A stretch of DNA of 11,599 nucleotides from Dehalococcoidia bacterium (GCA_011192055.1 DUES01000116.1:1-11599); one strand, 5' to 3'; positions 1-6,481 are shown, counted from the first letter of the stretch. A program made the numbers and translations. The notes: generated by a model from the letters alone, not told the origin.

Positions 1-304
1 ATGATTGACAATGGACTGTTATTCCTTTCCCTGGCAATGTATACTCCGGTTGCCAATATTTAACGGTGTGACCCGGATACAATGCACTACGTTCCCGATG
101 CTGGTTTATTACAGAAGTCCCGGACAAAACGGTAGCAGGTGGATACCTGTGTAAAAAAGACTGCCGCAGGAGGTGAAAACCGTTTAAGTCTCCACGTTGG
201 CCGCGTAAACCACCAGCCACTCCAGGCATCAGGCTGTTCTACCTCGCGGGAAACAAATCAATCTTTCTGCAATCCCTGCAGCACCATCGTCCTGCTTGCA
301 GGTA
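1..304. other. Non-coding left edge
   Basis: No supportable gene is seen on either strand. An in-frame plus-strand stretch of 20 codons (1-63) is open to the window edge and could be the end of a gene cut by the edge, but it is too short to judge. A good Shine-Dalgarno-like AGGAGGTGA near 169-177 is not followed by a usable start codon. A weak hairpin lies at 275-302, next to the end of the 2TM gene. Confidence 0.5.
275..302 (-). terminator. Weak hairpin downstream of 2TM gene
   Basis: CCTGCA (275-280) pairs with TGCAGG (297-302), and GCA (281-283) pairs with TGC (293-295) across a one-base bulge. It starts 3 bases beyond the stop of the minus-strand 2TM gene. On the minus strand no T-run follows, so it is not a standard intrinsic terminator; it may be an mRNA 3' end structure or chance. 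Confidence 0.2.
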
Positions 305-601
305 TCATTTAGGCTGATGTTCATCTCTCCGTATTTTCTCTGCTTCTTTTTCTATTGCCGAGATATCAGTCCTTCGTGCAAAGACAAAGATACGCAGGAA
401 ATGCACTAACACGAAAACGCCCCAGATACATAACGGCCAGAGGAACCAGGGATATCCCCCGGCGTCAGTCAATGCCCATATAATCACCAGTACTGTGTTT
501 ACGGATGCCCATGACCCGAGATTACCGTAGAACTCCTTCTTGTCCTTTACCCGTTTCTTTGCTTCTTCATATATCTGTTCTTCAGTTATTCTATTCGTCA
601 T
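305..601 (-). CDS. 2TM domain-containing membrane protein
   Basis: This 98-residue protein fits the 2TM domain family of small bacterial membrane proteins, whose role is generally unknown (in some proteins the domain sits next to histidine kinases). Seen in the sequence: a charged N-terminal helix (about 5-23), the family-like run FYGNL around 24-28, a first membrane segment at about 32-45, a short turn with PWFLWP (51-56), a second segment to about 75, and a basic/acidic C-terminal helix rich in Arg, Lys and Glu. Both ends are probably cytoplasmic. The start ATG at 601 is supported by GGGAGGTGA, with GGAGG 7 bases before it. A minus-strand promoter candidate lies upstream at 683-712. It lies 169 bases downstream of the ABC transporter cassette on the same strand, so read-through is also possible. 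The family call is fairly secure; no function can be assigned. Confidence 0.8.
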   Translation of the reverse strand: MTNRITEEQIYEEAKKRVKDKKEFYGNLGSWASVNTVLVIIWALTDAGGYPWFLWPLCIWGVFVLVHFLRIFVFARRTDISAIEKEAEKIRRDEHQPK

Positions 602-617
602 ACCTCACCTCCCTTAT

Positions 618-633
618 ATAGTACGGTTACTAT
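618..633. repeat. Short perfect inverted repeat in 2TM leader
   Basis: ATAGTA (618-623) and TACTAT (628-633) are perfect arms around CGGT. It sits just upstream of the Shine-Dalgarno sequence of the 2TM gene, so it could be a small leader hairpin or a protein site. AT-rich six-base arms can easily arise by chance. Confidence 0.25.
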
Positions 634-682
634 TGCCATGCTATATCTACACTTACCTCCCGCGGGTGGATAATAAAAAGAG

Positions 683-712
683 ACTATACACCAACTTCTG
701 TTGCCTCTTCAA
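683..712 (-). promoter_or_regulatory. Candidate sigma70-type promoter for 2TM gene
   Basis: Read on the minus strand: TTGAAG (707-712), an 18-base spacer, then TATAGT (683-688). That is 4 of 6 and 5 of 6 matches to the consensus. It is about 80 bases upstream of the 2TM start codon, within the gap after the transporter cassette. Inferred from motifs only. Confidence 0.4.
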
Positions 713-770
713 GTAATATATACACCACAAGCATAAGGATTTCGTAATAATACAGTGATGAGGATGGGGT

Positions 771-1520
771 TTACTGCTGGTCCGTCTGGTAGGCAAAACT
801 ACTTTCGATACTGGCCAGCAACTGGTCAGTGAGGACGGCCAGCATGGCAGCCGGTACAGCTCCTTCAAGGATATAAGCAAGGTTGTCCTGCACCAGTCCG
901 GCCACTATCGGTGACCCCAGACCTCCCGCACCAATGACCGCACCTATCATGGCGGTACCAATATTGATAATCACCGAAATCCGCACACCGGCCATGATTA
1001 CCCTGGTTGCCAGGGGAATCTCAATCCGGACCAGTGTCCGTACCTTTCCCATACCTATTCCATAGGCAGCATCAACAAGACCATGCGGAACAGCGCTGAT
1101 TCCGGCAATTGTGTTCCGTACCACGGGCAGTAAACCGTAGAGAAAGAGTGCCAGTACTGTTGGCGGTACCCCGAATCCCATCACGGGTACAGCCAGGGCA
1201 AGCACCGCCACCGGCGGGAAAGTCTGCCCGAAGGAGGTAAGGTCATTCACAATCGGCAGAAAACTGCGTCCGCTGTCCCGCGTTACCCAGATTCCCAGCG
1301 GCACGGCCACAAGCACTGTGAGGCTGCTTGAATAGATAACAAGGAGGAGGTGTTCCCCGACCAGTACCAGCAGGCTGGCACGCGGGTGCATAACCTGGCT
1401 CTCCTCCGGGAACAGGAACCGGAATGTTGTTTCCCACCACTGCTGGTTGGCAATCAGCACAACAAAAGCCGCCACTGATACAGCGAGAATGAGCCATCGT
1501 GTCATCTTCCCGGTACGCAC
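771..1520 (-). CDS. Osmoprotectant ABC transporter permease (YehW/OpuCB-like)
   Basis: Membrane subunit of a type I ABC importer of the glycine betaine/choline/carnitine class. At 249 residues it is close to E. coli YehW and OpuBB/OpuCB. Seen: hydrophobic segments at about 7-24, 56-80, 101-130, 184-210 and 216-235, and the cytoplasmic EAA-type coupling loop at about 150-170 (DAAYGIGMGKVRT followed by IEIPLA), which contacts the ATPase. It is the last gene of a four-gene cassette, beginning 3 bases after the ATPase stop. The start is a GTG at 1520, chosen because GGGGAG lies 6 bases before it inside the end of the ATPase gene; an ATG five codons further in has weaker support. Substrate is inferred from family and neighbours: quaternary amines or similar compatible solutes. 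No clear terminator follows its stop. Confidence 0.9.
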   Translation of the reverse strand: MRTGKMTRWLILAVSVAAFVVLIANQQWWETTFRFLFPEESQVMHPRASLLVLVGEHLLLVIYSSSLTVLVAVPLGIWVTRDSGRSFLPIVNDLTSFGQTFPPVAVLALAVPVMGFGVPPTVLALFLYGLLPVVRNTIAGISAVPHGLVDAAYGIGMGKVRTLVRIEIPLATRVIMAGVRISVIINIGTAMIGAVIGAGGLGSPIVAGLVQDNLAYILEGAVPAAMLAVLTDQLLASIESSFAYQTDQQ

Positions 1521-1523
1521 TGT

Positions 1524-2621
1524 TTACTCCCCTGCCTCTGAAGTTGCAGCCTCGATATCACCCAGGTCGACCTCACCGGTCAGCCGCCCGGCTTCATCAA
1601 CCACGGGTATGCTCTTCAAACCCAGACCGAGCATACGCGAAAGTGCCTCGCGTAGAGTAGCAGTGTTATTCAGGGCGATTGTATCCGGGTCACCGGTTAC
1701 CATGCTCTCGCTGATGGACCCTGTCCCCCGGAGGCTGTTCCGGTCTACCCAACCCAGCAAACGGTTACTGTCGTCTACTACCCATACCCAGGGACAGACC
1801 TCGCATGCTGAAATGGCCGATTCTACCGTATCACCGGTATGAATCGAAGCAGCCTGCTTCACGAATTCCGCGATACCAATGCGGGACAGCCGTTTCAGGG
1901 CACGGTCAGTCCCCACGAAATCATGGACAAACTTATTGACAGGTCGGGAAAGGATAGTCTCAGGCGTGTCATACTGCACGAGTTTTCCGGCGTCCATGAT
2001 GGCAATCCGGTCGGCCAGCCGGATGGCTTCATCGAGGTCATGCGTAACCAGGATTACGGTCTTTCTCAGTTCCTGCTGAATACGGACAAACTGCGCCTGC
2101 AATCGCTCACGGGTCAAAGGGTCAACCGCACCGAACGGTTCATCCATGAGCAGCATCGGGGGGTCAGCCGCCAGGGCGCGGGCAACACCGATACGCTGGG
2201 CTTCCCCTCCACTGAGCTGTTTCGGGTATTTACCGGCATATTCCTTTGCGGGGAGCCCGACAAGCTTGAGAAGCTCTTCGGTCCTGGCTGTAATACGCTC
2301 CTTCTCCCAGTGCAGTAGCTCCGGTACAACAGCGATATTGGTGGCAACCGTCATGTGGGGGAAAAGCCCGACACTCTGTATTGCATAGCCTATTGACTGC
2401 CGCAGCTTTTCGGGTCGCACCCTGCCGGTATCTTCGTTGTCAATTAGTACGCGCCCCGACGTAGGTTCAAGAAGACGGTTGATTATGCGTAATGTCGTGG
2501 TCTTACCACAGCCCGATGGTCCGATAAGCACACAGACTTCACCTGCGTTTACCTCGAAGGACAAGCCGTCCACCGCCGTAGTCTCACCGTACTTTTTTGT
2601 AACCTGTTCCAGCCGTATCAT
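1524..2621 (-). CDS. Osmoprotectant ABC transporter ATPase with CBS pair
   Basis: Energy-coupling subunit of the quaternary-amine importer, 365 residues, cytoplasmic at the membrane. All nucleotide-binding motifs are visible: Walker A GPSGCGKT (34-41), Q-loop Gln82, signature LSGGE (136-140), Walker B LLMDEP (157-162) and switch His194. The ATPase domain is followed, from about residue 255 to 360, by a tandem CBS pair of the kind found in OpuCA and OpuAA, where such domains gate transport in response to ionic strength or a bound nucleotide. E. coli YehX, whose gene order this cassette shares, is shorter (about 308 residues). The start ATG overlaps the upstream permease stop as ATGA (2618-2621), a typical translational coupling. 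The downstream permease begins 3 bases after the stop. Whether this CBS pair binds a nucleotide cannot be read from sequence. Confidence 0.93.
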   Translation of the reverse strand: MIRLEQVTKKYGETTAVDGLSFEVNAGEVCVLIGPSGCGKTTTLRIINRLLEPTSGRVLIDNEDTGRVRPEKLRQSIGYAIQSVGLFPHMTVATNIAVVPELLHWEKERITARTEELLKLVGLPAKEYAGKYPKQLSGGEAQRIGVARALAADPPMLLMDEPFGAVDPLTRERLQAQFVRIQQELRKTVILVTHDLDEAIRLADRIAIMDAGKLVQYDTPETILSRPVNKFVHDFVGTDRALKRLSRIGIAEFVKQAASIHTGDTVESAISACEVCPWVWVVDDSNRLLGWVDRNSLRGTGSISESMVTGDPDTIALNNTATLREALSRMLGLGLKSIPVVDEAGRLTGEVDLGDIEAATSEAGE

Positions 2622-3817
2622 GCATCACCTCTCCGGAGACCCCGCGGAGTTGCCCATCTGATAGCCCCCCTCATCAGTACATCGACAGCCAGTGCCATGA
2701 GAATAATAGGGACAACTCCGACCATAATCAGGTCCGGCGCCTGCTGCCCGACACCACGGAAAATAAACCAGCCCAGCCCTCCGGCCCCGATGAGTGCGGC
2801 CACCGCAGTAAGTCCGACCGACTGTACGGATGCAGTCCGTACCCCTTCCAGGACCAGGGGTGCTGCCAGCGGGACCTCTATTCTGCGAAAAATACGCCCC
2901 CTTGTCATCCCCATACCCAGACCGGCATCAATAGCAGCCGGGTCTACCTGCCGCAGACCTATGAATGTATTTCTCACTATTGGCAACAGGGAGTAAATAA
3001 CCAGTGCGATTACGGCCGGAGTCACACCAACCCCCCGGATTCCGAAGTCCCTCAGGACGGGGAAAGCAAAGGACAGTGCCGAAAGAGGCGCAATCAGCAG
3101 ACCGAACAGCGCCAAGCTTGGTATTGTCTGGGTTATGTTTGCGATAAAGAAAATGGGTCTTTCCGCACGGCGGCTTCTTGCTGCCCATATTCCGAGCAGG
3201 ATACCAAAAATCGTTCCGGCACTGACACTTCCGGCAAAGATAAATACATGACTGCGTAACTCCTGCAAAAAGCGCTCTTCCCGGCCGTAAAACTCCTGGA
3301 GGATGGATAACTGGTCGAACCAGCCTGCAATGAGTAATACAACCAGAGCAATCATACCGGTGAATGAGACCAGGTTTCGCCAGATAAATTGACCCGTAAG
3401 CCCCTGCCTGGCAGCAAAGATTACAATATACACACTACCTGCTGCCAGCCAGAAACCAGTTCCCAGTGATACACGTGAAATCGAGCCCTCACCCTCAAGG
3501 AGGTGCCCTGCAGCCAGTCCGGTAGTAATAAGGACTGCAATAAACGCTGCAGTGGCGGTAATTCCGAGTATTATTGACCTTGTTCTACCTTCACTTAAAA
3601 AGCCGGCAACGAGGCATATTATCCAGAGAATGCCGATAATGAGTACCGGCAGCCACCCGGCAGCTTCCCATAGGGGCAGGCTTGTCCCTGCAGCAACCCG
3701 ACTCGGTTTTAACGTCAGCCACCCGAACAGCAGGGAGGCAATCCCTGCCACCGAGCCTGTAACGGCCACACTATCGCGGTTGGCCAATCGTAGTATCATC
3801 AATGATTTAAGAGCCAC
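2618..3817 (-). CDS. Osmoprotectant ABC transporter permease, long form (YehY-like)
   Basis: Second membrane subunit of the cassette, 399 residues, close to the length of E. coli YehY (about 385). The N-terminal half (1-165) carries extra hydrophobic segments at about 17-35, 54-74, 81-104, 118-136 and 149-166. The C-terminal half (about 187-385) is the canonical permease domain, with the EAA-type loop at 297-318 (DAGLGMGMTRG then IEVPLA). The short permease of this cassette has only the canonical domain, so the two probably form a heterodimer around the shared ATPase. It starts 3 bases after the binding protein stop and overlaps the ATPase start by 4 bases. The GTG start at 3817 has a poor Shine-Dalgarno sequence; an ATG six codons further in is an alternative. 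Coupling to the upstream gene may compensate. Confidence 0.9.
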   Translation of the reverse strand: MALKSLMILRLANRDSVAVTGSVAGIASLLFGWLTLKPSRVAAGTSLPLWEAAGWLPVLIIGILWIICLVAGFLSEGRTRSIILGITATAAFIAVLITTGLAAGHLLEGEGSISRVSLGTGFWLAAGSVYIVIFAARQGLTGQFIWRNLVSFTGMIALVVLLIAGWFDQLSILQEFYGREERFLQELRSHVFIFAGSVSAGTIFGILLGIWAARSRRAERPIFFIANITQTIPSLALFGLLIAPLSALSFAFPVLRDFGIRGVGVTPAVIALVIYSLLPIVRNTFIGLRQVDPAAIDAGLGMGMTRGRIFRRIEVPLAAPLVLEGVRTASVQSVGLTAVAALIGAGGLGWFIFRGVGQQAPDLIMVGVVPIILMALAVDVLMRGAIRWATPRGLRRGDA

Positions 3818-3820
3818 ACC

Positions 3821-4771
3821 CTACTTGAGAAAGCCTTTGGAAGTAAGGTAGTCCCTGGCAACATCGGCGGGATTCTCACCCGCAACACCAATTTTACCGT
3901 TTGCCTCCTGTAGAATCTCCAGCGTCAGTGATTTGAAGACCGGATTGAGGATATCGGCAATTTCCGGGTATTTGTCCATTATCTCGCCGCGGACCCTTGG
4001 GGCCGGTCCATATACCGGTTGCACTCCCCGTGGGTCATCCAGCACGACCAGGTTGAAGGCATCGATAGTCCCGTCAGTCCCGTAGGCCATTGCTGCATTA
4101 ATGTTCTCGGTACCTTCTCCGGCGGCTTTTTCGGTCTGCGTCGTATCGCCGCTTGATACCGTGACCAGTTGGTCCTCGTCCAGCGTGAACCCGTATGCTT
4201 CCTGGAAAGCAGGCAGTGCAGCCGGACTATTCACGAATTCTTCGGAGCCAATGAGTTTAATAACCGGTTCTGTACCTGCGTTGATGTAAGCGGCAAGGTC
4301 ATCCAGCGTTTTCAGGTTGTGCTCCCCGGCGAGGTCGCTGCGTATAGCGATAGCCCAAGTATTATTGGCGGGAGCCGGCTCCAGCCAGACGATATTATTC
4401 TGCTCCATGTCAAGCTGCTTTACACGTTCGTAGCCCTTCCTGGCATCCTTCCAGACCGGTGAGTCAGCTTCATCGAAGAAGAAAGCACCGTTCCCGGTAT
4501 ACTCCGGATACAGGTCTATTTCACCACTCTCCAGGGCTTTCTTTACAATAGAAGTAGGACCAAACTGGGACTTGTCCACAACTTCATACCCGCGGTCACG
4601 CAACATCAGTATTATCATCTGGGCGAGAAGTGAGCCCTCGGTATCTATTTTCGAGCCTACTGTGATAGGACCTTTTGTTTCCTCGGGTTCGGCTTCCTCA
4701 GAAGTGCAGCCGGGCAGCACTGCTGCAACTGCTAACACAAAAGCCATTGAGAAAATCACTATTCTTTTCAT
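3821..4771 (-). CDS. Glycine betaine/osmoprotectant-binding lipoprotein (YehZ/OpuCC-like)
   Basis: Extracytoplasmic solute-binding protein that delivers substrate to the two permeases. The 316-residue product starts with a lipoprotein signal peptide: Lys-Arg, a hydrophobic stretch to about residue 19, and a lipobox ending at Cys22 (VLPGC), followed by an acidic Glu-rich tether. The mature part (about 34-313) fits the OpuAC-type binding fold: VGSKIDTEG near 38-46, and the family-typical DLYPEYTGNG around 86-95, which helps form the ligand pocket. It is the first gene of the minus-strand cassette, matching yehZ (osmF) in order. The ATG at 4771 has GGAGG 5 bases before it. A strong promoter candidate lies at 4839-4867. 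The ligand is probably a quaternary ammonium compound; E. coli YehZ binds glycine betaine only weakly, so another ligand is possible. Confidence 0.92.
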   Translation of the reverse strand: MKRIVIFSMAFVLAVAAVLPGCTSEEAEPEETKGPITVGSKIDTEGSLLAQMIILMLRDRGYEVVDKSQFGPTSIVKKALESGEIDLYPEYTGNGAFFFDEADSPVWKDARKGYERVKQLDMEQNNIVWLEPAPANNTWAIAIRSDLAGEHNLKTLDDLAAYINAGTEPVIKLIGSEEFVNSPAALPAFQEAYGFTLDEDQLVTVSSGDTTQTEKAAGEGTENINAAMAYGTDGTIDAFNLVVLDDPRGVQPVYGPAPRVRGEIMDKYPEIADILNPVFKSLTLEILQEANGKIGVAGENPADVARDYLTSKGFLK

Positions 4772-4803
4772 CTCTTCCTCCTCACCTTAGTCAGATTAAT
4801 ACG

Positions 4804-4833
4804 AATATATACAGTAAATGGGGAATTTGGTAA
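4804..4833 (-). promoter_or_regulatory. Second promoter candidate for ABC cassette
   Basis: On the minus strand: TTACCA (4828-4833), an 18-base spacer, TATATT (4804-4809), giving 4 of 6 and 5 of 6 matches. It is nearer the start codon than the TTGACA promoter at 4839-4867 and would give a very short leader. Either or both may be used. Confidence 0.3.
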
Positions 4834-4838
4834 CGCCT

Positions 4839-4867
4839 ACTTTAATAAACATACGAGTTCCTGTCAA
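4839..4867 (-). promoter_or_regulatory. Sigma70-type promoter for ABC transporter cassette
   Basis: On the minus strand: a perfect TTGACA (4862-4867), an optimal 17-base spacer, and TAAAGT (4839-4844, 4 of 6). It lies about 70 bases before the binding protein start, the first gene of the four-gene unit. Osmotic regulation is expected from the family but no operator is evident. Confidence 0.55.
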
Positions 4868-4986
4868 GTACCTTATCAGTTAAAAAGCATGGCTATCAGA
4901 TATCCCGGTACCCGTCGTTACTCCCGTTCCATTTCCTTTGAAGGCTAACCATATTCATGTATTCCTTCAGTACGGCCAGTGCATGA

Positions 4987-5015
4987 TTGACAGAAAGTAC
5001 ACGGTTGTGTAAATC
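4987..5015 (+). promoter_or_regulatory. Promoter candidate for DinB-family gene
   Basis: A perfect TTGACA (4987-4992), a 17-base spacer and TAAATC (5010-5015, 3 of 6). It lies about 70 bases before the ATG at 5083 and is divergent from the ABC cassette promoter. The TTG of this -35 box could be mistaken for a start codon of the same reading frame. Confidence 0.45.
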
Positions 5016-5082
5016 TGTTGATACCTCGGGTCATCATGTATACCCTGACCATCGTCTTCACGGCGATGAAGAGGAGGCAGCA

Positions 5083-5610
5083 ATGGAATGGTACGATTTG
5101 CTTTCGGATGGCTACGGTCGCATTATTGAAGTAATGGAAAGAGTACTCACCGGCCTCGAAGAGGAAGACCTGAACTGGCAGCCTCGTCCCGATGCCAATA
5201 GCATCGGCTGGCTGGCCTGGCACCTGACACGGCAACAGGACGCACAGATATCATCCCTGACGGGAGAAGAGCAGCTCTGGACCAAAGACGGGTGGTGCAC
5301 GAAATTCAACAGGGAAGCCGACCCCAAAGACGGCGGTTTTGGTCATACCCCTGAGCAGGTGGCAGCTTTTAAGTCCCCTGATATCGAAACGCTGCTGGCC
5401 TATACCCGGGCAACAGTAGAGCGGTCAAGAGACTATTTTCATACGCTGTCCGCTGCAGACCTTGACCGGGAACTGGATGAACCCTGGTTTCAGCCTCTGC
5501 CGACGGTAGGCGTACGCCTCATCAGTATCCTGGATGACAGTATACTGCATGCCGGTCAGGCAGCGTATGTGCGTGGACTGCGCCAGGGAAAAGGCTGGCA
5601 GAAGTACTAA
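5083..5610 (+). CDS. DinB-superfamily (DUF664-like) protein
   Basis: A 175-residue four-helix-bundle protein of the DinB/YfiT-like superfamily. Members are often metal-dependent and act as small-molecule thiol S-transferases or related enzymes; others have no known role. Seen: helix 1 at about 3-24, the family-typical NSIGWLAWHLTRQQD (39-53) with His47 as a likely metal ligand, a helix at about 101-121, and a C-terminal helix with HAGQAAYVRGL (156-166), whose His156 is the second likely ligand. The start ATG at 5083 is chosen because GAGGAGG (5071-5077) precedes it by 5 bases and the conserved fold begins there; a longer in-frame TTG at 4987 lies on a -35 box. It stands alone, divergent from the ABC cassette, and is followed by a weak terminator. 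Superfamily secure, substrate unknown. Confidence 0.85.
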   Translation: MEWYDLLSDGYGRIIEVMERVLTGLEEEDLNWQPRPDANSIGWLAWHLTRQQDAQISSLTGEEQLWTKDGWCTKFNREADPKDGGFGHTPEQVAAFKSPDIETLLAYTRATVERSRDYFHTLSAADLDRELDEPWFQPLPTVGVRLISILDDSILHAGQAAYVRGLRQGKGWQKY

Positions 5611-5632
5611 CCTGAAACAGCCAGTTTTTTTT
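5593..5632 (+). terminator. Candidate terminator of DinB-family gene
   Basis: CTGGC (5595-5599) pairs with GCCAG (5620-5624), extended by two G-U pairs, and an unbroken run of eight T follows (5625-5632). The left arm is in the last codons of the gene and the loop is about 20 bases, so the stem is modest. The T-run makes it plausible. Confidence 0.4.
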
Positions 5633-5686
5633 CTTCCTTACCGGAAAACAAGACAGGCTGTCCATATTTATAGCCTGCAACGGCAC

Positions 5687-5890
5687 ATGAGTTATCCTGC
5701 CACAGCAGCCCGTATCAGGTAAAAGCGCTCCTCAGTTTTCAGCGGTAACGGCACGGTTGCAGCCTTGAAGGAACTGCTGCCAGACTTCGGGCTGTCTCCG
5801 GGTGCCAGTGAAGACCTGCTGAATATCGGTCTTCGCCGGTTACCCGCCGCAACCGGTTCTACCGGTTCCAGTTGTCCTGCGGAAGGATAA
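5687..5890 (+). pseudogene. Possible gene remnant with in-frame stop
   Basis: One plus-strand frame from ATG 5687 to TAA 5888-5890 is open except for a TAA at 5720-5722. The part after that stop reads like a globular protein tail (about 55 residues, with the helical-looking segment VAALKELLPDFGLSPGASED and a further DLLNIGL). There is no Shine-Dalgarno sequence and no start codon after the internal stop. I do not recognise a family. It may be a decayed gene end or plain chance; a minus-strand frame over the same bases looks less protein-like. Confidence 0.2.
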
Positions 5891-5963
5891 CGCGGGCCCA
5901 CAGGTAAACTGGCACAGATTGTCCATGAATCAATATAGCAGGGTGATGAAAAACTCTTTCAAT

Positions 5964-6012
5964 CATCCTCTTTTTACTCTCAGTCCATAGACTATTCTCC
6001 AGACCCTTGCCA
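5964..6012. repeat. 49-bp direct repeat, copy 1
   Basis: Identical to 6212-6260 at 48 of 49 positions; the only difference is G at 5990 against A in copy 2. Similarity stops abruptly at both ends. The AGTCCATAG inside it (5982-5990) is complementary to CTATGGACT at 6292-6300. Copies are 248 bases apart. Confidence 0.85.
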
Positions 6013-6085
6013 GAACGGTATGGCACTCCTTAAGGTGCAAACGACTCCTGCCTGAAATTGTCCTTCACACCGTTTCGGGGAGTTA

Positions 6086-6106
6086 AAGAGGGGTGTAATC
6101 CCTCTT
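6086..6106. repeat. Perfect hairpin, 7-bp stem
   Basis: AAGAGGG (6086-6092) and CCCTCTT (6100-6106) with the 7-base loop GTGTAAT. It lies between the two copies of the 49-bp repeat and 10 bases before a second perfect hairpin. No T-run follows, so it is not a simple terminator. Confidence 0.6.
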
Positions 6107-6116
6107 GAGGAGGATT

Positions 6117-6137
6117 TCAAGGGGGTGCCCCCCTTGA
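6117..6137. repeat. Perfect hairpin, 9-bp GC-rich stem
   Basis: TCAAGGGGG (6117-6125) and CCCCCTTGA (6129-6137) around a 3-base loop. It would be very stable in RNA or single-stranded DNA. It forms a pair with the hairpin at 6086-6106; such double hairpins are common in dispersed intergenic repeat elements. Confidence 0.65.
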
Positions 6138-6211
6138 CGCTGGCTGCTCAGTGGTGTAAGACCTGGTTGAGTTACCTGAAGTAAATCACACGTGCACGCT
6201 CCATCTCCCTG

Positions 6212-6260
6212 CATCCTCTTTTTACTCTCAGTCCATAAACTATTCTCCAGACCCTTGCCA
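6212..6260. repeat. 49-bp direct repeat, copy 2
   Basis: Second copy, one mismatch to 5964-6012. Its AGTCCATA (6230-6237) is complementary to TATGGACT at 6293-6300, and its last base begins AAAGGGG (6260-6266), complementary to CCCCTTT at 6301-6307. Copy 2 is therefore embedded in a foldable segment that ends in a T-run. Confidence 0.85.
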
Positions 6261-6321
6261 AAGGGGCGCCGCTCCTTCTGAGGAGCGCTCCCTATGGACT
6301 CCCCTTTTTCAGTAACCTGGT

Positions 6322-6356
6322 AGACCTGTCTCGAATGCGAGACAGGTCTCTTTTTT
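6322..6356 (+). terminator. Strong intrinsic terminator
   Basis: A perfect 12-bp stem, AGACCTGTCTCG (6322-6333) with CGAGACAGGTCT (6338-6349), a 4-base loop AATG, then C and six T (6351-6356). It points rightward and insulates the CoA-transferase promoter from upstream transcription. It is about 710 bases beyond the DinB-family stop. Confidence 0.85.
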
Positions 6357-6382
6357 ACCGGGAATTAACTGCCCGGACACGT

Positions 6383-6411
6383 TAGACATCCCCTGGCCAT
6401 GCTGATAGACT
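6383..6411 (+). promoter_or_regulatory. Promoter candidate for CoA-transferase
   Basis: TAGACA (6383-6388, 5 of 6), a 17-base spacer and TAGACT (6406-6411, 4 of 6). It lies between the strong terminator and the gene and would start transcription near 6418, just before the tandem 12-mer. Confidence 0.35.
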
Positions 6412-6422
6412 ACTTATACAGG

Positions 6423-6446
6423 CACCGTTACTGTCACCGTTACTGT
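6423..6446. repeat. Perfect tandem 12-mer in CoA-transferase leader
   Basis: CACCGTTACTGT occurs twice head to tail without mismatch (6423-6434, 6435-6446), followed by CA, the start of a third copy. It lies in the predicted 5' leader, about 35 bases before the ATG. It could be a regulator-binding tandem site or slippage product. Confidence 0.7.
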
Positions 6447-6481
6447 CATAAATTGCGCCCTTTGACATTCAGGAGGAAGAG

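Larger units (their letters stand above)
6212..6356 (+). ncRNA. Candidate structured RNA with strong terminator
   Basis: If transcribed rightward, this segment can fold extensively. A stem forms between 6230-6237 and 6293-6300, a hairpin between CGCTCCT (6270-6276) and AGGAGCG (6281-6287), and a further stem between 6260-6266 and 6301-6307; the order of arms is that of an H-type pseudoknot. It ends in an intrinsic terminator (6322-6356) more than 700 bases after the previous gene, which suggests a separate transcript. No promoter was found with confidence and no known RNA family is recognised. It could instead be a dispersed repeat with no RNA role. Confidence 0.25.
5611..6481. other. Long structured intergenic region
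   Basis: About 870 bases without a convincing gene. From left to right it holds: a T-run terminator candidate; a possible gene remnant (5687-5890); a 49-bp direct repeat (5964-6012 and 6212-6260); two perfect hairpins (6086-6106 and 6117-6137); a folded, terminator-like segment (6230-6309); a strong intrinsic terminator (6322-6356); a promoter candidate (6383-6411); and a tandem 12-mer (6423-6446). Each is listed separately. Confidence 0.6.

Noticed and set aside
1..63. Plus-strand open stretch of 20 codons at the left edge, hydrophobic in part
   Set aside because: Too short and too plain to decide between the end of a cut gene and chance.
165..195. Shine-Dalgarno-like AGGAGGTGA suggesting a small gene
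   Set aside because: The only near start gives a frame that ends within four codons.
4987..5082. Extended N-terminus of the DinB-family protein from a TTG
   Set aside because: The TTG is part of a TTGACA -35 box, the extra residues do not resemble the family, and the ATG at 5083 has an excellent ribosome-binding site.
5692..5901. Minus-strand frame of about 69 codons in the intergenic region
   Set aside because: Composition is Pro/Ser/Arg-rich as expected of an antisense shadow, with no ribosome site or recognisable domain.
5964..6260. CRISPR array suggested by the 49-bp direct repeat
   Set aside because: Only two copies with a 199-base gap, no third unit, and no cas genes.
5964..6356. Insertion sequence or MITE
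   Set aside because: No transposase, and no matching terminal inverted repeats with target duplications could be found at the edges; a dispersed repeat remains possible but is unproven.
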